Shown: positions 24,588 through 35,960 of the stretch, in pieces | Layout: each line of letters opens with the position of its first letter | Numbering within the stretch: position 1 is the stretch's first letter | NCBI GenBank assembly: GCA_905221605.1 | Contig: CAJNDS010002479.1 | Span: 829,001-893,000, forward strand | Reading direction: 5' to 3' | Source of the DNA: Symbiodinium natans | Lineage: Eukaryota; Sar; Dinophyceae; Suessiales; Symbiodiniaceae | Length of the DNA: 64,000 nucleotides | Made by a program: the position numbers and the translations under genes | The notes under the pieces: model-generated | What the model saw: only the letters and a program-made list of their open reading frames with translations | Told to the model about the DNA's origin: nothing | Database searches by the model: none

Positions 24588-25393
24588 ACAACACCCAAAC
24601 TCCCCATTCCCTCGACCCTCTCGGCCGTTGGCGGAGGATCTGGAACGGCCTTTATGCCGAGGCACCTACTTCGAGAGGCAGGGTTTGGGCAACAGACTGA
24701 CTTTGCCCTCTAATTGAGTTACCCTTATCAAAACCTTCAACCCTCGACCCAAAACACGCTAACTTTGCCCTCTAGTTGGGTGAGGCTTTCTTGGTAACCC
24801 AGTGGTACCCTTTCGCCTTTTTTTTTTTTTTGGGGGGGGGGGGGGGGGGGTGGGGGGGGGGGGGGGGGTGGGGGGGGTTCCTAGGTTCTCATTGTTCATT
24901 GTTTACGGCTTTGGGTTTCAGAAAACCTAGAGTTGTGGCTCAGTTGGCCAAAACATTCTGTTTCGGCTGCCATAGCAGTTCGAAGGTTTTGTGGCGTGGA
25001 CTACAATATCAGATCCTATTCAAGAACCTTCTCAGCAGGCTCACAGCTCCGACAATATCAGTCTAGCTTTGCCCTAGTTGCGTGAGGATTTGGGATGTTG
25101 GTAGACCCCTTTACCCACTTGTTTGGGTTCTCTAGGTTCCCACTATAAAGTAGCCAACACCACAAAAGGTTTAAAGGTTTTAGGGTTTAGAATTTAATAA
25201 GATGGTTATTGGGCTACGGCTTGAAGTGCGTAGCGTTAGCTTCGACTGTATCTCTTCAGTCCTTCCGAACGCAGCACCTACTACTAATAGCTAAGCCTGG
25301 CCCCTGAGAATGCCTACTGTACGCCCTAAACCCTAAACCCTGAGCCCCAAGAAATTGTCAATGTAGGAATTGTTTCAGAGGTTTTTAAAGGGC

Positions 25394-25456
25394 CAACCTC
25401 GAAGCCAGAGACTTGAAGACCGCAGACACCAGAGCTGCCCTTGCAAGAAACAACTG
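25394..25456 (+). CDS. Exon-like island, strand uncertain
   Basis: The plus frame reads ANLEARDLKTADTRAALARN; the minus frame (QLFLARAALVSAVFKSLASR) is also open. It is bounded on the right by a TTTAGGG patch. No family recognised. Confidence 0.22.
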
Positions 25457-25741
25457 GGGTTCAAGGTTTAGGGTTGAGGGTTTAGGGTTTAGCGTGTGGG
25501 GTCTAGGGTTTAGGGGACTTCGCGGTTGTTGTTTAGGGTTCGGAAGTTCCGCTAAGAAGAATACAAGTTGGACCAACTTGTCACAGGTATGTTCCCCCAT
25601 ATCCTAACATAGGGATTCTAATAGGGGGTACTATAATCCCAATTAAGGACTGTTATCCTCAACCCTAAACCCTAACACCCCCCTAAACCCTAAACCCTAA
25701 AACCCCCCTAAGCCCTAGGCTGTTAGCAAAAGGGTGAACAT

Positions 25742-25816
25742 CCCACTACGCCACATGTCATTGAGCCTCGAACTGCGCGACAGGGACCTGACGAGGAGTT
25801 TCTCGAAGGCCACCCC
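25742..25816 (-). CDS. Exon-like island, strand uncertain
   Basis: The minus frame reads SSSGVAFEKLLVRSLSRSSR then LNDMW. The plus frame (HMSLSLELRDRDLTRSFSKA) is nearly as plausible. The island lies between two telomere-like patches. No family recognised. Confidence 0.22.
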
Positions 25817-26035
25817 AGAACTTGAGCCTTTCTGCTAGGGTTTAGGGTGTAAGGTTTAGGGGCTTCAGATCACCCTAAACCCGGGACCCAGATTAAGGGC
25901 CCAGAACCCAAGATAACCCCAAAACACCTAAACCCATCTTTGGGAACAGAGCCTCCGGTGTGGAGCAGATACATGTAAGTCATTCATCGATCACCGCAGA
26001 CCCCTCAGAGTCACCCTAAGCCCTAAAACCTTTAG

Positions 26036-26102
26036 TTGCATCGGAGCCCGGCACGTCCGGCAACCAGCTGGTGCAGAGCTGGAGGATTTCCAGGTCCACG
26101 TG
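26036..26102 (-). CDS. Exon-like island, unrecognised
   Basis: The minus frame reads HVDLEILQLCTSWLPDVPGS then DATK, in a GC-rich island between CCCTAAA-type repeats. A plus frame with GAELEDFQ is also open. No partner exon is identified. Confidence 0.22.
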
Positions 26103-26763
26103 TTTAGGGTCTAGGGTTTAATGTTTGGGGAGGCTCATTCTTCCCCAAACGTTGAACCGTATTGTCTCAGGGGGAATTGTCGAATACTGATTTCCGGAGA
26201 GTTCTCAACCCACCCGTTGTTCCCCTTTTCTACTTCACCCGCATCTGCTAGTGTGAGAGTCGAAACCAGAAGGAACCGATTGCCACAATGGTTGCAGCTA
26301 GATCTCATGGCACCTGTCCTTGAGCCCTCCCCATCCCAACAAGAAGACGCAAGATACAAACCTAAACCCCAAGCTTTAGGCCCAAATCCTGAGCCGCAAA
26401 GCCTAAACCCTAAACCCTGATCCTCAAACCCGAAGCCCTAAACCCTGATCCTTAAACCCTACTAAAGCCTAAGCCCTGATCCTTAAACCCTAATTAAGCC
26501 CTGAACCCTGATCCTCAAACCCTAAGCCCTAAACCCCGATCCTCAAGCCGACTCAAGCCCTCAACCTTAGACCCCAAACCCTAAACCCTAAAACCTAAAC
26601 CCTAATTCCTAAACCCTAAACCCTAAACCCTAAACCCTAAACCCTAAACCCTAAACCCTAAACCCCAAGCCTTAGGGCCCAAAACCCTGAGTCTGCCCTT
26701 GCCGAGAGGTCGCCAGAGGCCCCCTGCGGAGCTACAAGCCAGCGAAACGCTTGGCTTACTGTT

Positions 26764-26900
26764 GCTTAGTAGGGAATGGGGGATTTTGGGCCCTACATAG
26801 TTCCTTTAAGGGCTCATATATGGTACGCTATATAATCCCTCAAAGGGATTATATAGGGTACCCTATATAATTCTTTGAAGGGAATATATGGGGCCCTATT
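26764..26900. mobile_element. MITE-like palindromic element
   Basis: Outer arms GGGAATGGGGGATTTTGGGC and GGGGCCCTATTTCCCTCATTCC surround an inner palindrome TATATAATCCCTCAAAGGGA..TTATATAGGGTACC. A similar arrangement (AAGGAATGAGGGAATGAGGT / CTTCCTTCATTC) lies at 30050-30125. Confidence 0.6.
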
Positions 26901-26929
26901 TCCCTCATTCCGCACCCCCTCTGCCGCAG

Positions 26930-27415
26930 CAAGCTCGATGGGCTGCTTAAAAAGGTTTAGGGCTCATGGGGTTTCTAGGGTTTTTATGGGGTTTATAGGG
27001 TTTGTAGGGTTTATACGGTGTGCATGAGTTTTTAGGGTTTTAGGTTTTTTTTTTATGTTTTTTGGAGGGTTTTGGAGGTTCTGGGGGTTTGTAGGGTTTA
27101 TAGGGTTTATAGGGTTTATAGGGTTTGTCGGGTTTTTGGGGTTTATATAGGGTCTTAGGGTTTATAGGGGTTTTTAGGGTGTATATGTTTTTTTTTTTTC
27201 AGGGTTTTGGGGGTTTAGAGGGTTTGTAGGGTTTATAGGGTTTACCAGGTTTCTATGGTTTCTTAGGCGTTTTGGGTTTACAGGGGTCTTTCGGGTTAAT
27301 AGGGTTTATAGGGTTTACAGGGTTTATAGGGTTTGGGGTTTGTAGGGTTTAGGTTTTCTAGGGTTTCTAGGTTTTATGGGTTTATACGGTCTATAGGTTT
27401 TAGGGTTTTGGGCTC
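26930..27415 (+). repeat. Degenerate GGGTTTATAGGGTTT array
   Basis: Nearly 490 bases of G/T-rich repeats built on GGGTTTATA and GGGTTTGTA with T-runs, clearly related to TTTAGGG but expanded as TTTATAGGG. It follows a small palindromic element at 26.76-26.90 kb. Confidence 0.85.
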
Positions 27416-27606
27416 ATTGTTTGGGGCGTATATTTGGGTTGCTCAGCCTGTTTGTTTTCCAAGTGTCCTAGGCAACCTTTTGATTTTGGCGGCACGAACC
27501 AGGCAAGTAGCTTCAGGACACTACAAACCCGAAGCTTTTATTCGAAAACCCGAAGCCCTAAACACTGGATTGTTGGAGCTTGCCTCTGGGTGCCCTCGTT
27601 GCCTTC

Positions 27607-27688
27607 CCTAAACCCTAAACCCTAAACCCTAAACCCTAAACCCTAAACCCTAAACCCTAAACCCTAAACCCTAAACCCTAAACCCTAA
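27607..27688 (-). repeat. Interstitial telomere-type array
   Basis: Eleven to twelve perfect CCCTAAA units, then degenerate copies to about 27725. Confidence 0.95.
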
Positions 27689-27912
27689 AGCTAAATCCCT
27701 GAACCCTAAACCCTAAACCTAAACCTTTGCGCGGGGGAAGGGAAGACAATCTCAGCCAGAGACCCCCAGCACACGCGCAGCCCAACGAGCCCTCCCTAAA
27801 CCCTAATTAAACGGGGTTGCTTGAGTGCGCGCCGCATGCTCAACCCCAAACCCTAAACCCTATAGGTTTAGGGTTTGGAGGTTGTGGTTTCAAGTTTAGG
27901 GTTCAGAGCTTA

Positions 27913-28112
27913 GCGAACTCGAGCACCGCGTGAAGCGCCGCGCACGCCGCTACGGCAAAGGCGTGCACGAAGACTCTTGCTCCCATGCTGGGAACTTCAT
28001 GAACCGCACCCACAAGGCGGACTGCGGGGCCTGTGGGGCGAGGTGGGGGCCTTCGTCCAAAAGGACCCACAACAAGCAACAATATGCAAAACAGTTTCTG
28101 GAGCAGTACGAC
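27913..28112 (+). CDS. Exon-like segment with C/H-rich core and GTAAGC donor
   Basis: After CTTAG, the plus frame reads ELEHRVKRRARRYGKGVHED, SCSHAGNFMNRTHKADCGAC, GARWGPSSKRTHNKQQ and YAKQFLEQYDKK, then meets a near-perfect donor AAG|GTAAGC. GC-ending codons dominate. C-x-H...H-x3-C-x2-C suggests a small zinc site in a strongly basic protein, but no known domain is recognised. Without splicing the frame runs on to a TAA at about 28181. A possible next exon follows a CTTGTTTTCCAG acceptor near 28781. Confidence 0.45.
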
Positions 28113-28389
28113 AAGAAGGTAAGCTTCAACCTTTCGGGCACGCCTGACGCCGGGAACATGCTTGCGCAGGTCGAGCTTTAACCTTTTTGGGTTCGTATGT
28201 TCCCTTTTGTACCCCCAAGGTACCCTTATCCCTAAACCCTGAACCCTAAACCCTAAACCCTAGGATACTGGACAACTAAGCTGGCCATGAGGGGTGCCAA
28301 GCACTGAAGCCCACAAGCTACGGCCTGCAATCCGAACATCCAAAGGCCCAAAGGGCTTTGGGTTTGCAAGGAGGTGCCCCCCCCTTACT

Positions 28390-28678
28390 ATACTAACTAT
28401 AGTTAGGGGACTTATTACCTAATTTAGGGTCCTTATAACCCAATTTAGGGCCCTTATCACTCGACTTATATCTTGGGGGTCCCCTCCTTGTAGGGTTTGG
28501 GGACTGGAGCCAACAAATTCTTCAAGTGGGGTTCTAAGAAACGTTGAGAACCCTACGCCGTTTAATTAATCTGCAACCTTTTGACCGGGACCCCTTACTA
28601 TACCAACTATAGTTATAAGGGACTCATAACAAGGGTCCTTGTAACCCAATTTAGGCCCCTCATAACCCTACTAACCCT
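28390..28678 (-). mobile_element. Dispersed element, family J, two copies
   Basis: Two copies (28390-28475 and 28590-28678) of CTTACTATACTAACTATAGT..GGGGACTTATTACCTAATTT..AGGGTCCTTATAACCCAATT..TAGGGCCC. Related copies at 13048-13108, 16655-16720, 18168-18213 and 40416-40450. Confidence 0.72.
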
Positions 28679-28880
28679 AAACCCTAAACCCTAAACCCTA
28701 AACCCTAAGCCCTAAGCCCTAAGCCCTAAAAGCCCTAAAAGCCCTAAAAGCCCTAAACCGACCAGCTCCTTGTTTTCCAGGTCAGAAGCTTCCATGGACT
28801 GATGCCTCCAAGGCGTGGCTTTGGGGTTTAGGGTTTAGGGTTTAGGGTTTAGGGTTTAGGGTTTAGGGTTTAGGGTTTAG

Positions 28881-29006
28881 GGCGAGCTGTTAGGCTGTTG
28901 CTATAGGGGTCGGAAGAATACGAATAGTATTCCCTTATGGTCCCTTTGTAATTCTTCTATAAGAACCCCCAAAACCCTATTCTAATCATTCAGGCCCCTT
29001 AATTAG
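28881..29006. mobile_element. Dispersed element, family E copy 1
   Basis: Begins GGCGAGCTGTTAGGCTGTT after a TTTAGGG array and runs GTCGGAAGAATACGAATAGT..CCCTATTCTAATCATTCAGG to GGCCCCTTAATTAG. The same order is found at 39.2 and 60.95 kb. Confidence 0.78.
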
Positions 29007-30625
29007 TTTTTTTTTGGGGGATTTCGAAGGTTTAGGTTTAGGGTCCTAGTTTAGGGTTATGTATGTCTTTTGGCGTTTGGTTAGGGTTTCGGGCTTGAGG
29101 GCTTGAGGGCCGTAGCGCTCTGGGGTTTAGGGTTTAGGGTTTAGGGTTTAGGGTTTAGGGTTTAGGGTTTAGGGTTTAGGGTTTAGGGTTTTCCCGGCTT
29201 GGAGGTTTTAGGGTGTTAGGGCCGCTTTACCAAAAGCCCTTGAACCTCAAGACCCACACCCTAAAGCCTAAGGGTTTAGGGTTTAGGGTTTAGGGTTTAG
29301 GGTTTATTATAAGCCCTACAAGCAACTTTTCGAACTGCTGTAAAGCCAAATCCGAGCCCAAAACCCCCAAACCTTGGACGAGAAACCCTAACCCTGAGCC
29401 CCTAAACCCCTAAACCGCTCTTCCCTACTCTGCTCATCCCTACACCCGTACATCCCTAACCCTAAACCCTAAACCTTAAACCCTAGACCCTTACAGCCTT
29501 AGGTCCCTTGTATGGGGCCTTGGTTGGTACAGGGTATGTAAAGGTTACATATCGCGGGTTCCCAATGTCAAGGGCCCATGTATCTAAAGCCCTAAACCCC
29601 CAGAGCCCGAAACCCCTAGAGCCCTACACCCCTAAACCCTAAATCCTAAACCCTCAATCCTAAACCCTAAATCCTAAACCCTAAACACTAAACCCTAAAC
29701 CCTCGCTCCTTGCATAGGTTGCAGCGGTCCAGCGAGGGGCCGCCGTCTGCCGCTTCTCTACATAAGGGTCTCCTTTTAGGGTCTATTGCAAGAGGGTGCC
29801 GTGCTCTCTTGATAAACCGAAAAGTGGACCAGCACTTTTGGGGACCAACATTGCCTTTGCGATATTTGGATTCATTTAGGTGGGTTAGGACTGTTGGGAT
29901 TTAGGGTTTAGGGTTTAGGGTTTGGGGTTTGGGGTTTGGGGTTTGGGGTTTGGGGTTAAGGGTTTAGGCCGTGAGGGTAGATTGAGATGTTGGGTGATTT
30001 TGCGGGGGTTGTTAGGGTTGAGGGCGCAGGGTTTCTCCTACTTCTTAGTAAGGAATGAGGGAATGAGGTACCTTTTTATCCCCGTTTACATGCCCTAAAC
30101 CCTACTTCCTTCATTCTATACTAAGAAACCAGTGGCTCCTGGGTTGTTGGGGCTGTTACGGATTGGGGCTTAGGGTTTAGGGATTATGGTTTTGGGTTTA
30201 GGGCTTTCAATCCGTCTAGGGTGTGCTCGGGTTTGGGCTCGCATCCGTGTCCCCCGTCTCCCCCAACAGCCACCAACTGTTTGGTAAAATCCAAACCCTA
30301 ATGCCCAAGCGCGTGGAGCGGCTTTTTTGGGGGTACAGGGGCTCGGATTCGGGCGGGCCCATCCTTGTAAAGGGAGGGGGGTTCATGGGGGGGTAGGTAC
30401 CTAGGACTTCTTCGGAAGCCTTGGGGAGTAGTGCGGCCCCCCTTCCCTCCAGAACCCTGCAAGAACAGTTTCAAGGCCATAAGAAAACATGTCGGGGATT
30501 TGCTTTGAGGATTTGGGGCTTGGGTTTTTTTAAGGGTGAGGTTTAGGTTCCACCGTTAAACCCCAAAAGAAGCTGTCTTTTCCCTGGTTTTATGATCCCG
30601 AGCTGACGAGGCTGACACCCCAGGA

Positions 30626-30757
30626 TTCTTAAGGGAGGGGGTTCAGGGGGGTATGTAACCCAAGACTCCCTAATTCTCCCTCTACTCCCTAAGGCTCCCC
30701 AAGCTTCCCTAAGGTTCCCGAGGTACCTGTCCCCCATGAGCCCCCGTCCCTTAAGAA
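30626..30757. mobile_element. MITE-like element, family C copy 1
   Basis: A 132-base element with ends TTCTTAAGGGAGGGGGTTCA and GAGCCCCCGTCCCTTAAGAA. The interior is tandem CTCCCTAAGGCTCCCC-type units. A partial copy with the same left end is at 30367-30402. Confidence 0.84.
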
Positions 30758-30939
30758 CCGTAAGGTGATGCACTTCAACGGGAATGGCAAGAGGCACCTG
30801 TATCGTTGTGTCGAGGACTGCTTATGGATGTGGTGGCGTGTGGTGTCTATAGACCCTTATAATTAGCCTTAAACCCTAAACGTGGGCCCGGGGTCATCCC
30901 TCCACCCGAAAACCGAAACCCTAAACCCAGGTTTGGGGA

Positions 30940-33900
30940 AACCACACCCTAGCAATGTCAAACCTTTCCTCGCCAACAGGTTTGTCAATTGCCCTGAACC
31001 CCGGACCCTAATACGTTGATTCCCCTGAGTCGTCGCGTACTTCTCCCTAAACTCCAAAACCTAGACCCAGACTTTATTGGGTGCTCTTGGAACTCCTCCC
31101 GCCCATAAAAGGGTTTAGGGTGTATAAGGTTCCTTAAACCCTAAACCTTAAACCCCAAACCCCAAACCCTAAGCCCCAAACTCTAAACCCTAAACCTGCC
31201 AGGACTGTCGGGGTTTAGGCGTTTAGGGTTTATCGGGGTTTAGGGTTTAGGGCTACTTTCGGGGTTTAGGGGTTTCGGACTTTCGGTTTTTGGGGTTTGG
31301 GGGTTAGGCTTTAGGGTTTAGGGTTTAGGGTTTAGGGTTTAGGGTTTAGGGCAGCCTAAATTTTGTGGGGTGGGAGGAGTTCCGAGAGCACGGCCTTCTC
31401 GCCGGCGTCGGCGAGGCGTTTGGTTGTCGGGTGTGTGGGTTTAGGGTTTAGGCGTTTAGGGCTTTGGGGCAAGGATCTAAAACCCTATACCCTCTACCCT
31501 ATACCCTATGCCCTGACCCTAAACCCTAAACCCTAAACCCTAAATTCAGGGTTTAGGGTTTAAGATAGTTTTGCTGTAGGCCAGACTCCTGGGTTCCTTG
31601 TACACCCGATCCAGCACGAACACGTGCCCTGCTTGTTGCCAACCCTCCTACTGGTTGCCAACCCAAACCCTAGACCCCAGACCCTAAACCCTAGGCTTCT
31701 AGGGGGAGTATAGCCAGAAGGTCTTGAGTTAAGGCTTTCTTGTTTCGACGTTTGGGTTCCTAAACCAAAAACCCTAAACCCTAAACCCCAAACCCTAAAC
31801 CCTTGAAGCGCTGCATTAACGGAGCATCTTCCGGAAGGATGCAAGGAAGCCTCAGAGCTCAGGGGTTTAGGGACCCTAAACCCTAAATCCTAAACCCTGA
31901 ACCCTGAACCCTAAACCCTAAACCCCTAAGTAGTACCCTGAGCCCCCAAGTAATCTTGGAGTTCACAAGAGTGTGTTCTTTGGGAAGCTGATTCTCTGCA
32001 CGAGTTCATCTAGCTAGGAGGGGTTTGCAGTTTAGGGGTTTAGGGTTTATTGTTTAGGGTTTCGGGTTTAGGGGGTTTTGGGCCCTCGGGGATTAGAAAG
32101 TCCGGGTTTGGTGTTTAGGTAGGGTTTGCGTTACGCAGGAAGTGTTTAGCCTTGTCGGGATGGATCCTGTGTAGCGTTTTGGGTTCAGGGTCCCACGAAC
32201 GCCTCAGGAGTATGCTGAGTGCACGTTCTTCGACAGCGACCTGAAGACTTGGAAGCGCATGCGTTAAGCGTTTAGGGTTTAGGGTTTAGGGTTTAGGGTT
32301 TAGGGTTTAGGGGAAAGCAGCGGCCTGGGGGCTTGCCGTTTGGGGGTTGGGGGGGGGTTTGTTTGGGGGTTTCATGTCTGCTAAGATCTTCCGGCACCTA
32401 AACCCTAAACCCTAAACCCTAAACCCTTTTTGTTTCTTGAACGGATGTATTTTGGGTTTGGGGGTTTGGGTAGTTGCTCGTAGTTGCCCATTGGGGCTTC
32501 GGTGTTCTTTTGGTTCGGGACTCTTTTTGGGGAGGTACGTACCCGAAGCCCTATATGCTCATAATCGGGTTTGGGGTTTTGGGTCTTTTGTTTGAGGGTA
32601 CGTACCCGAAGCCTTAATCTATAGGGTTCTTAAGGGAGGCGGGTTCAAGCAAGGTATGTAACCCAAGGCTCCAAAATACTCCCCACCACTCAGTCACTAC
32701 TCCCTAAGACTCCCTAAGGTTCCCCACCTACCCCCCGTGAACCCCCTCCCTTAAGAGCCCCAAATAATCATTAGGGTTTAGGGTTTAAGGTTTGGTTCAG
32801 CGTTTAGGGTGTAGCCCTAACCGCTAAGATTGGGGTTCAGGGGCTTAGAGTTTAAGAGCGTCAGGGTTTAGGATGTAAGTGTAAGGTTTAGGGTTTAGGG
32901 TTTCGGGTACAAGCAGGTGCTCTAAGACTAAAGCCTTACAAAATCCAGCCCCTTTGCTGGCTCCGGTGGCAAGTTCGTGGGATCTTCGGGCTTAGCTTCA
33001 GCAGTTCAGGGTTTAGGTTTTAGGGGTTAGGAGTTTAGGGTTTAGGGTCTAGTTTTCGAAACCCTAAACCCTAAACCCTAAACCCTTACACAGCATGTTG
33101 TTAGTATCGGGCCTTCTTTGGCTTGTGCCCCCTCGTGGTTTCAGGGAGTTGTGGCAGGCATCAAGTTTCCGCTGCTTTGCTGAACCCTGAACCCTGAACC
33201 CTAAACCCCAAACCCTAAACCCTAAACCCTAAACCCTAAACCCTGAACCCTGAACCCTAAACCCTAACCGCGGCTGCTGCAGCTTCCTGGCTCCAAGGGA
33301 GCCGAGTCTACCTGTGTAGACACGCTGCTCATGGGATCAAGAACGTCCCAACCCTGAGCCTTCAACCCCAAACCCTAAACCCCAAACCCTAAACCTCAAA
33401 CCCCAAACCCAAAACCGTAAACTCCAAACCTTAAAACCCTAAACCCCCAACCCTTGCTCAAAACCCAAAACCCAATACTCTAAGCCAGCCATCCAAGCCC
33501 TTTTGGTGCCCCAGGCATTAGGGTTTAGGGTTTAGGGTTTAGGGTTTAGGGTTTAGGGGAAACCCCAAACCTCAAACTGTAAACCCTGAACCTGCAAGCA
33601 ACTGCGTACTTCTCGGAAGCCCGCGGCGGCCATGGAGTCGTCAGAGACTGAGGGCTCACCCCAACAGGCCCATTGGCTTCTGCTGCTTCGGGTTTAGGGT
33701 TTAGGGAGTTTAGGGTTTAGGGTTTAGGGTTTAGGGGGTTTAGGGAGTTTAGGGTTTAGGGTCTGGCGTTATGGGTTGGGGGCAGCTTGGGCTTAGATGT
33801 GAGGGCATTGGAGTCGAGGGTTTGGGTTTCGTCTTCAGGGTTTGGATTTTTTTTGGGTAGTTTGTTGTCGAGGCTTCAGGGTGATTGTGGTTAGCGTTTG

Positions 33901-35768
33901 TTTTGGGTTTAGGGTTTAGGGTGTAGGGGTGTAGGGTTTAGGGCTTAGGGCTTGGGGCTTCAGAGTCAGAATCAGGGTTTGGGGTTCACGCTTTGAGTGT
34001 TTAAGTAGGAGCGCACTCTGGATTGCCACGAGGGCGGCCGCAATGTAACACAGTGTTGAAGCATGCCGGGCAGGTTGCCTTGTGTCGGCAGGTGTGGGTG
34101 ACCGATGCCCGACCGATACCTCAACCCTAAACCCTAAACCCTAAACCCTAAACCCTAAACCCTAAACCCTAAACCCTAAACCCTAAACCCTAAACCCTAA
34201 AAAGCCCATTCAGGAGAGTAAAGGGACCCCGGCTCCCAAATGCCACATGCACGTTTTTCTCAGTGCTAAGTTTCAGCTGTTAGGGTTTAGGGTTTAGGGT
34301 TTAGGGTTTAGGGTTTAGGGTTCAGGGTTGCACGGTTTCGTTTTCTTCATGCCCAAGAATGGCTAGACAAGCAAAGAGGTCCAGGGTTCAGTGTTGAGGG
34401 TTTACTTGGAGGTTCATGGCACTTCGTAGCCCAATAATACCTGTACTTGTCCCCCACTTATACCCATATTCGGGTACTAATTAAGGGGCTTACAAGTGGG
34501 TTATAAGTTATAAGTACAAAAGAAAGTGGGTTACTAAGTACCATGAACCTCCAAGTAGGGCTGAGGGCTTGCCATCTTCGGCTGGAGCTGTCTCCTGGAG
34601 CCGTCGGCTTTCGTCCGTCTCTTGCGGGACTTCCGCCAGGAAGTTGCGAAGATGCACCGCGCCCCTTGGGAACAAGGGAGACCAGGACGCCTTCACCAGA
34701 TCCTTCATCTTGGACATCCCGAATCCGAAGCTGCGGTTTAGGGCTTAGGGTTTAGGGTTTAGGGTTTAGGGTTAGGGTTTAGGGTTTAGGGTTTAGGGTT
34801 TAGGGTTTAGGGTTTAGGGTTTAGGATGAGGACCCCGAACCTTAAATCGCACAGCACCATCAAGAGCATGGGCCATCAGGCCAGACCAGTCTTTAAGTGG
34901 TTGAGGGTTTAGGGTTTGGGGTTTGGGGTTTAGGGTTTAGGGAGATGAGCTGGTCTAGGAGCCAGAGTAGGCCCCTTTTCGTTTTTTCAAAGCCCCTTTG
35001 AAACCAAGAAGGGCACCCTTTTTATTCCTAGCTCCCTCTTGTGTCCAGTGGTGCAAGGCTGGGCACCTCTAAAGTCAAGAACAACCGCCTTAAACAGTCC
35101 TACTTAGAGGCTCAGAGAGGTGGAAATTTGTTAGTAAGTCCTAAACGAGGAGAGCGTAAAACCGTTGAAGGGTTCTTAGGGTGTGGCTCAGGGTCTTATT
35201 GCTTACAGTCTTAGGGTTTGGATGTGAGAGTTTGAGGGATTGAGGGTTCTTAGGGTTTGTTACCCTACCACCCTAAATCCTAAGCCCTACGAGCCGAAAC
35301 CCGAAACCCTACACCCAAAACCTTAGGGTTTAGGGTTTAGGGTTTAGGGTTTAGGGTTTAGGGTTTAGGGTTTTGGGGTGCAGGAAGGACCGGCGACCCC
35401 TCGCAAGGCTCCCCATTTTTCTGCACGTTTGGTTCCCGTTTTCTTTGCTGATCGGGGTTTTTGGGGGTTTAGGATTCGCGGCTGAGGGTTGAACCAATCC
35501 GAGTTAGCCTGGGATCTCGTCACCAAGCTGCATTTCACCAGAAACCCCAGACCCGGTAAATTTAGTACTTGTTGGGCTTGAGGCCTTTGTTGGGTCCAGG
35601 GTTTAGAGCTTAGGGTTTAGGGTTCGTAAACCCTAAACCTTAAACTTCAACCCAAAACCCTCAACCCTCAACCCTAAACCCTAAATCCGGGCTGGGCCCC
35701 TTTGGCGCGCCAAGATCGTCTCGCACGCATCCCGCCCGGTCGCGGATCGCAAAGCTGGCGCTGGTCAT
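30940..35768 (-). CDS. Candidate multi-exon minus-strand gene, unrecognised
   Basis: A series of GC-rich islands between telomere-like arrays gives exon-like minus-strand translations. From 35768 leftward: MTSASFAIRDRAGCVRDD (35768-35688, ATG-led); EPNVQKNGEPCEGSPVLP (35438-35381); LKDWSGLMAHALDGAVRFK (34899-34830); KMKDLVKASWSPLFPRG (34717-34575); a Cys/His-rich exon (34120-34001); DVLDPMSSVSTQ (33350-33270); KQRKLDACHNSLKPRGG (33185-33095); AEAKPEDPTNLPPEPAKG (33003-32940); TTKRLADAGEKAVLSELL (31430-31375); IDKPVGEERFDIARVW (31005-30945). Composition and context match the transporter exons, but no family is recognised and exon order, frames and unity as one gene are inferred. It would be divergent from the transporter. 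Confidence 0.38.
32627..32756. mobile_element. MITE-like element, family C copy 2
   Basis: A 130-base element with ends TTCTTAAGGGAGGCGGGTTCA and TGAACCCCCTCCCTTAAGA and the same CTCCCTAAGACTCCCTAAGG interior as copy 1, two kb away. Confidence 0.84.
34001..34120 (-). CDS. Cys/His-rich exon-like island, possible zinc-binding
   Basis: The minus-strand frame reads RASVTHTCRHKATCPACFN then TVLHCGRPRGNPECAP and a TAA stop. Five Cys and three His in about 32 residues (C-x2-H-x3-C-x2-C...HC...C) resemble a treble-clef or other small zinc-binding fold. No named domain can be assigned by eye. The alternative plus frame is interrupted. Confidence 0.4.
   Translation of the reverse strand, partial: GIGRASVTHTCRHKATCPACFNTVLHCGRPRGNPECAPT
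34122..34202 (-). repeat. Interstitial telomere-type array
   Basis: Eleven perfect CCCTAAA units directly adjoining the Cys/His-rich exon-like island on its right side. Confidence 0.95.
34403..34557. mobile_element. MITE-like element, family F copy 2
   Basis: A 155-base element with terminal inverted repeats TACTTGGAGGTTCATGG. The interior has repeated TTATAAGTA and AAGTGGGTTA motifs. It abuts the exon-like island at 34575-34735. Confidence 0.82.
34968..35062 (+). mobile_element. Dispersed element, family G copy 1
   Basis: Carries AGAGTAGGCCCC, GCCCCTTTGAAACCAAGAAG and GGGCACCCTTTTTATTCCTA. Further copies at 35799-35960 (two, overlapping), 61843-61932 and 61960-61993; related pieces at 14.93, 18.09, 20.2 and 63.4 kb. 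Confidence 0.7.
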
Positions 35769-35798
35769 ACTGCCACTCGGCCCGCTGAGGTTTCGAGG

Positions 35799-35960
35799 GT
35801 TACTAGGACCCAGAGTAGGCCCTTTACTCCCTTTCATTTAGGGGTCAGGGTTTAGGGTTTAGGGCGGACCTAGAGTAGGTCCTTGTTCCCTTTCTTGGGG
35901 CTTTAGGTTTAGCCCCTTTGAAACCAAAACGGGCACCCTTTTTTTCCTAGGTTACTCTTG
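35799..35960 (+). mobile_element. Dispersed element, family G copies 2-3
   Basis: One partial and one full copy: TACTAGGACCCAGAGTAGGC, then after a TTTAGGG patch GACCTAGAGTAGGTCC..AAACCAAAACGGGCACCC and CCTAGGTTACTCTTGGGTCT. Confidence 0.7.

Noticed and set aside
32185-32272. Exon-like island open on both strands (plus QEYAECTFFDSDLKTWKRM; minus ALPSLQVAVEERALSILL)
   Set aside because: Both readings are equally convincing, so I could not assign strand or gene.
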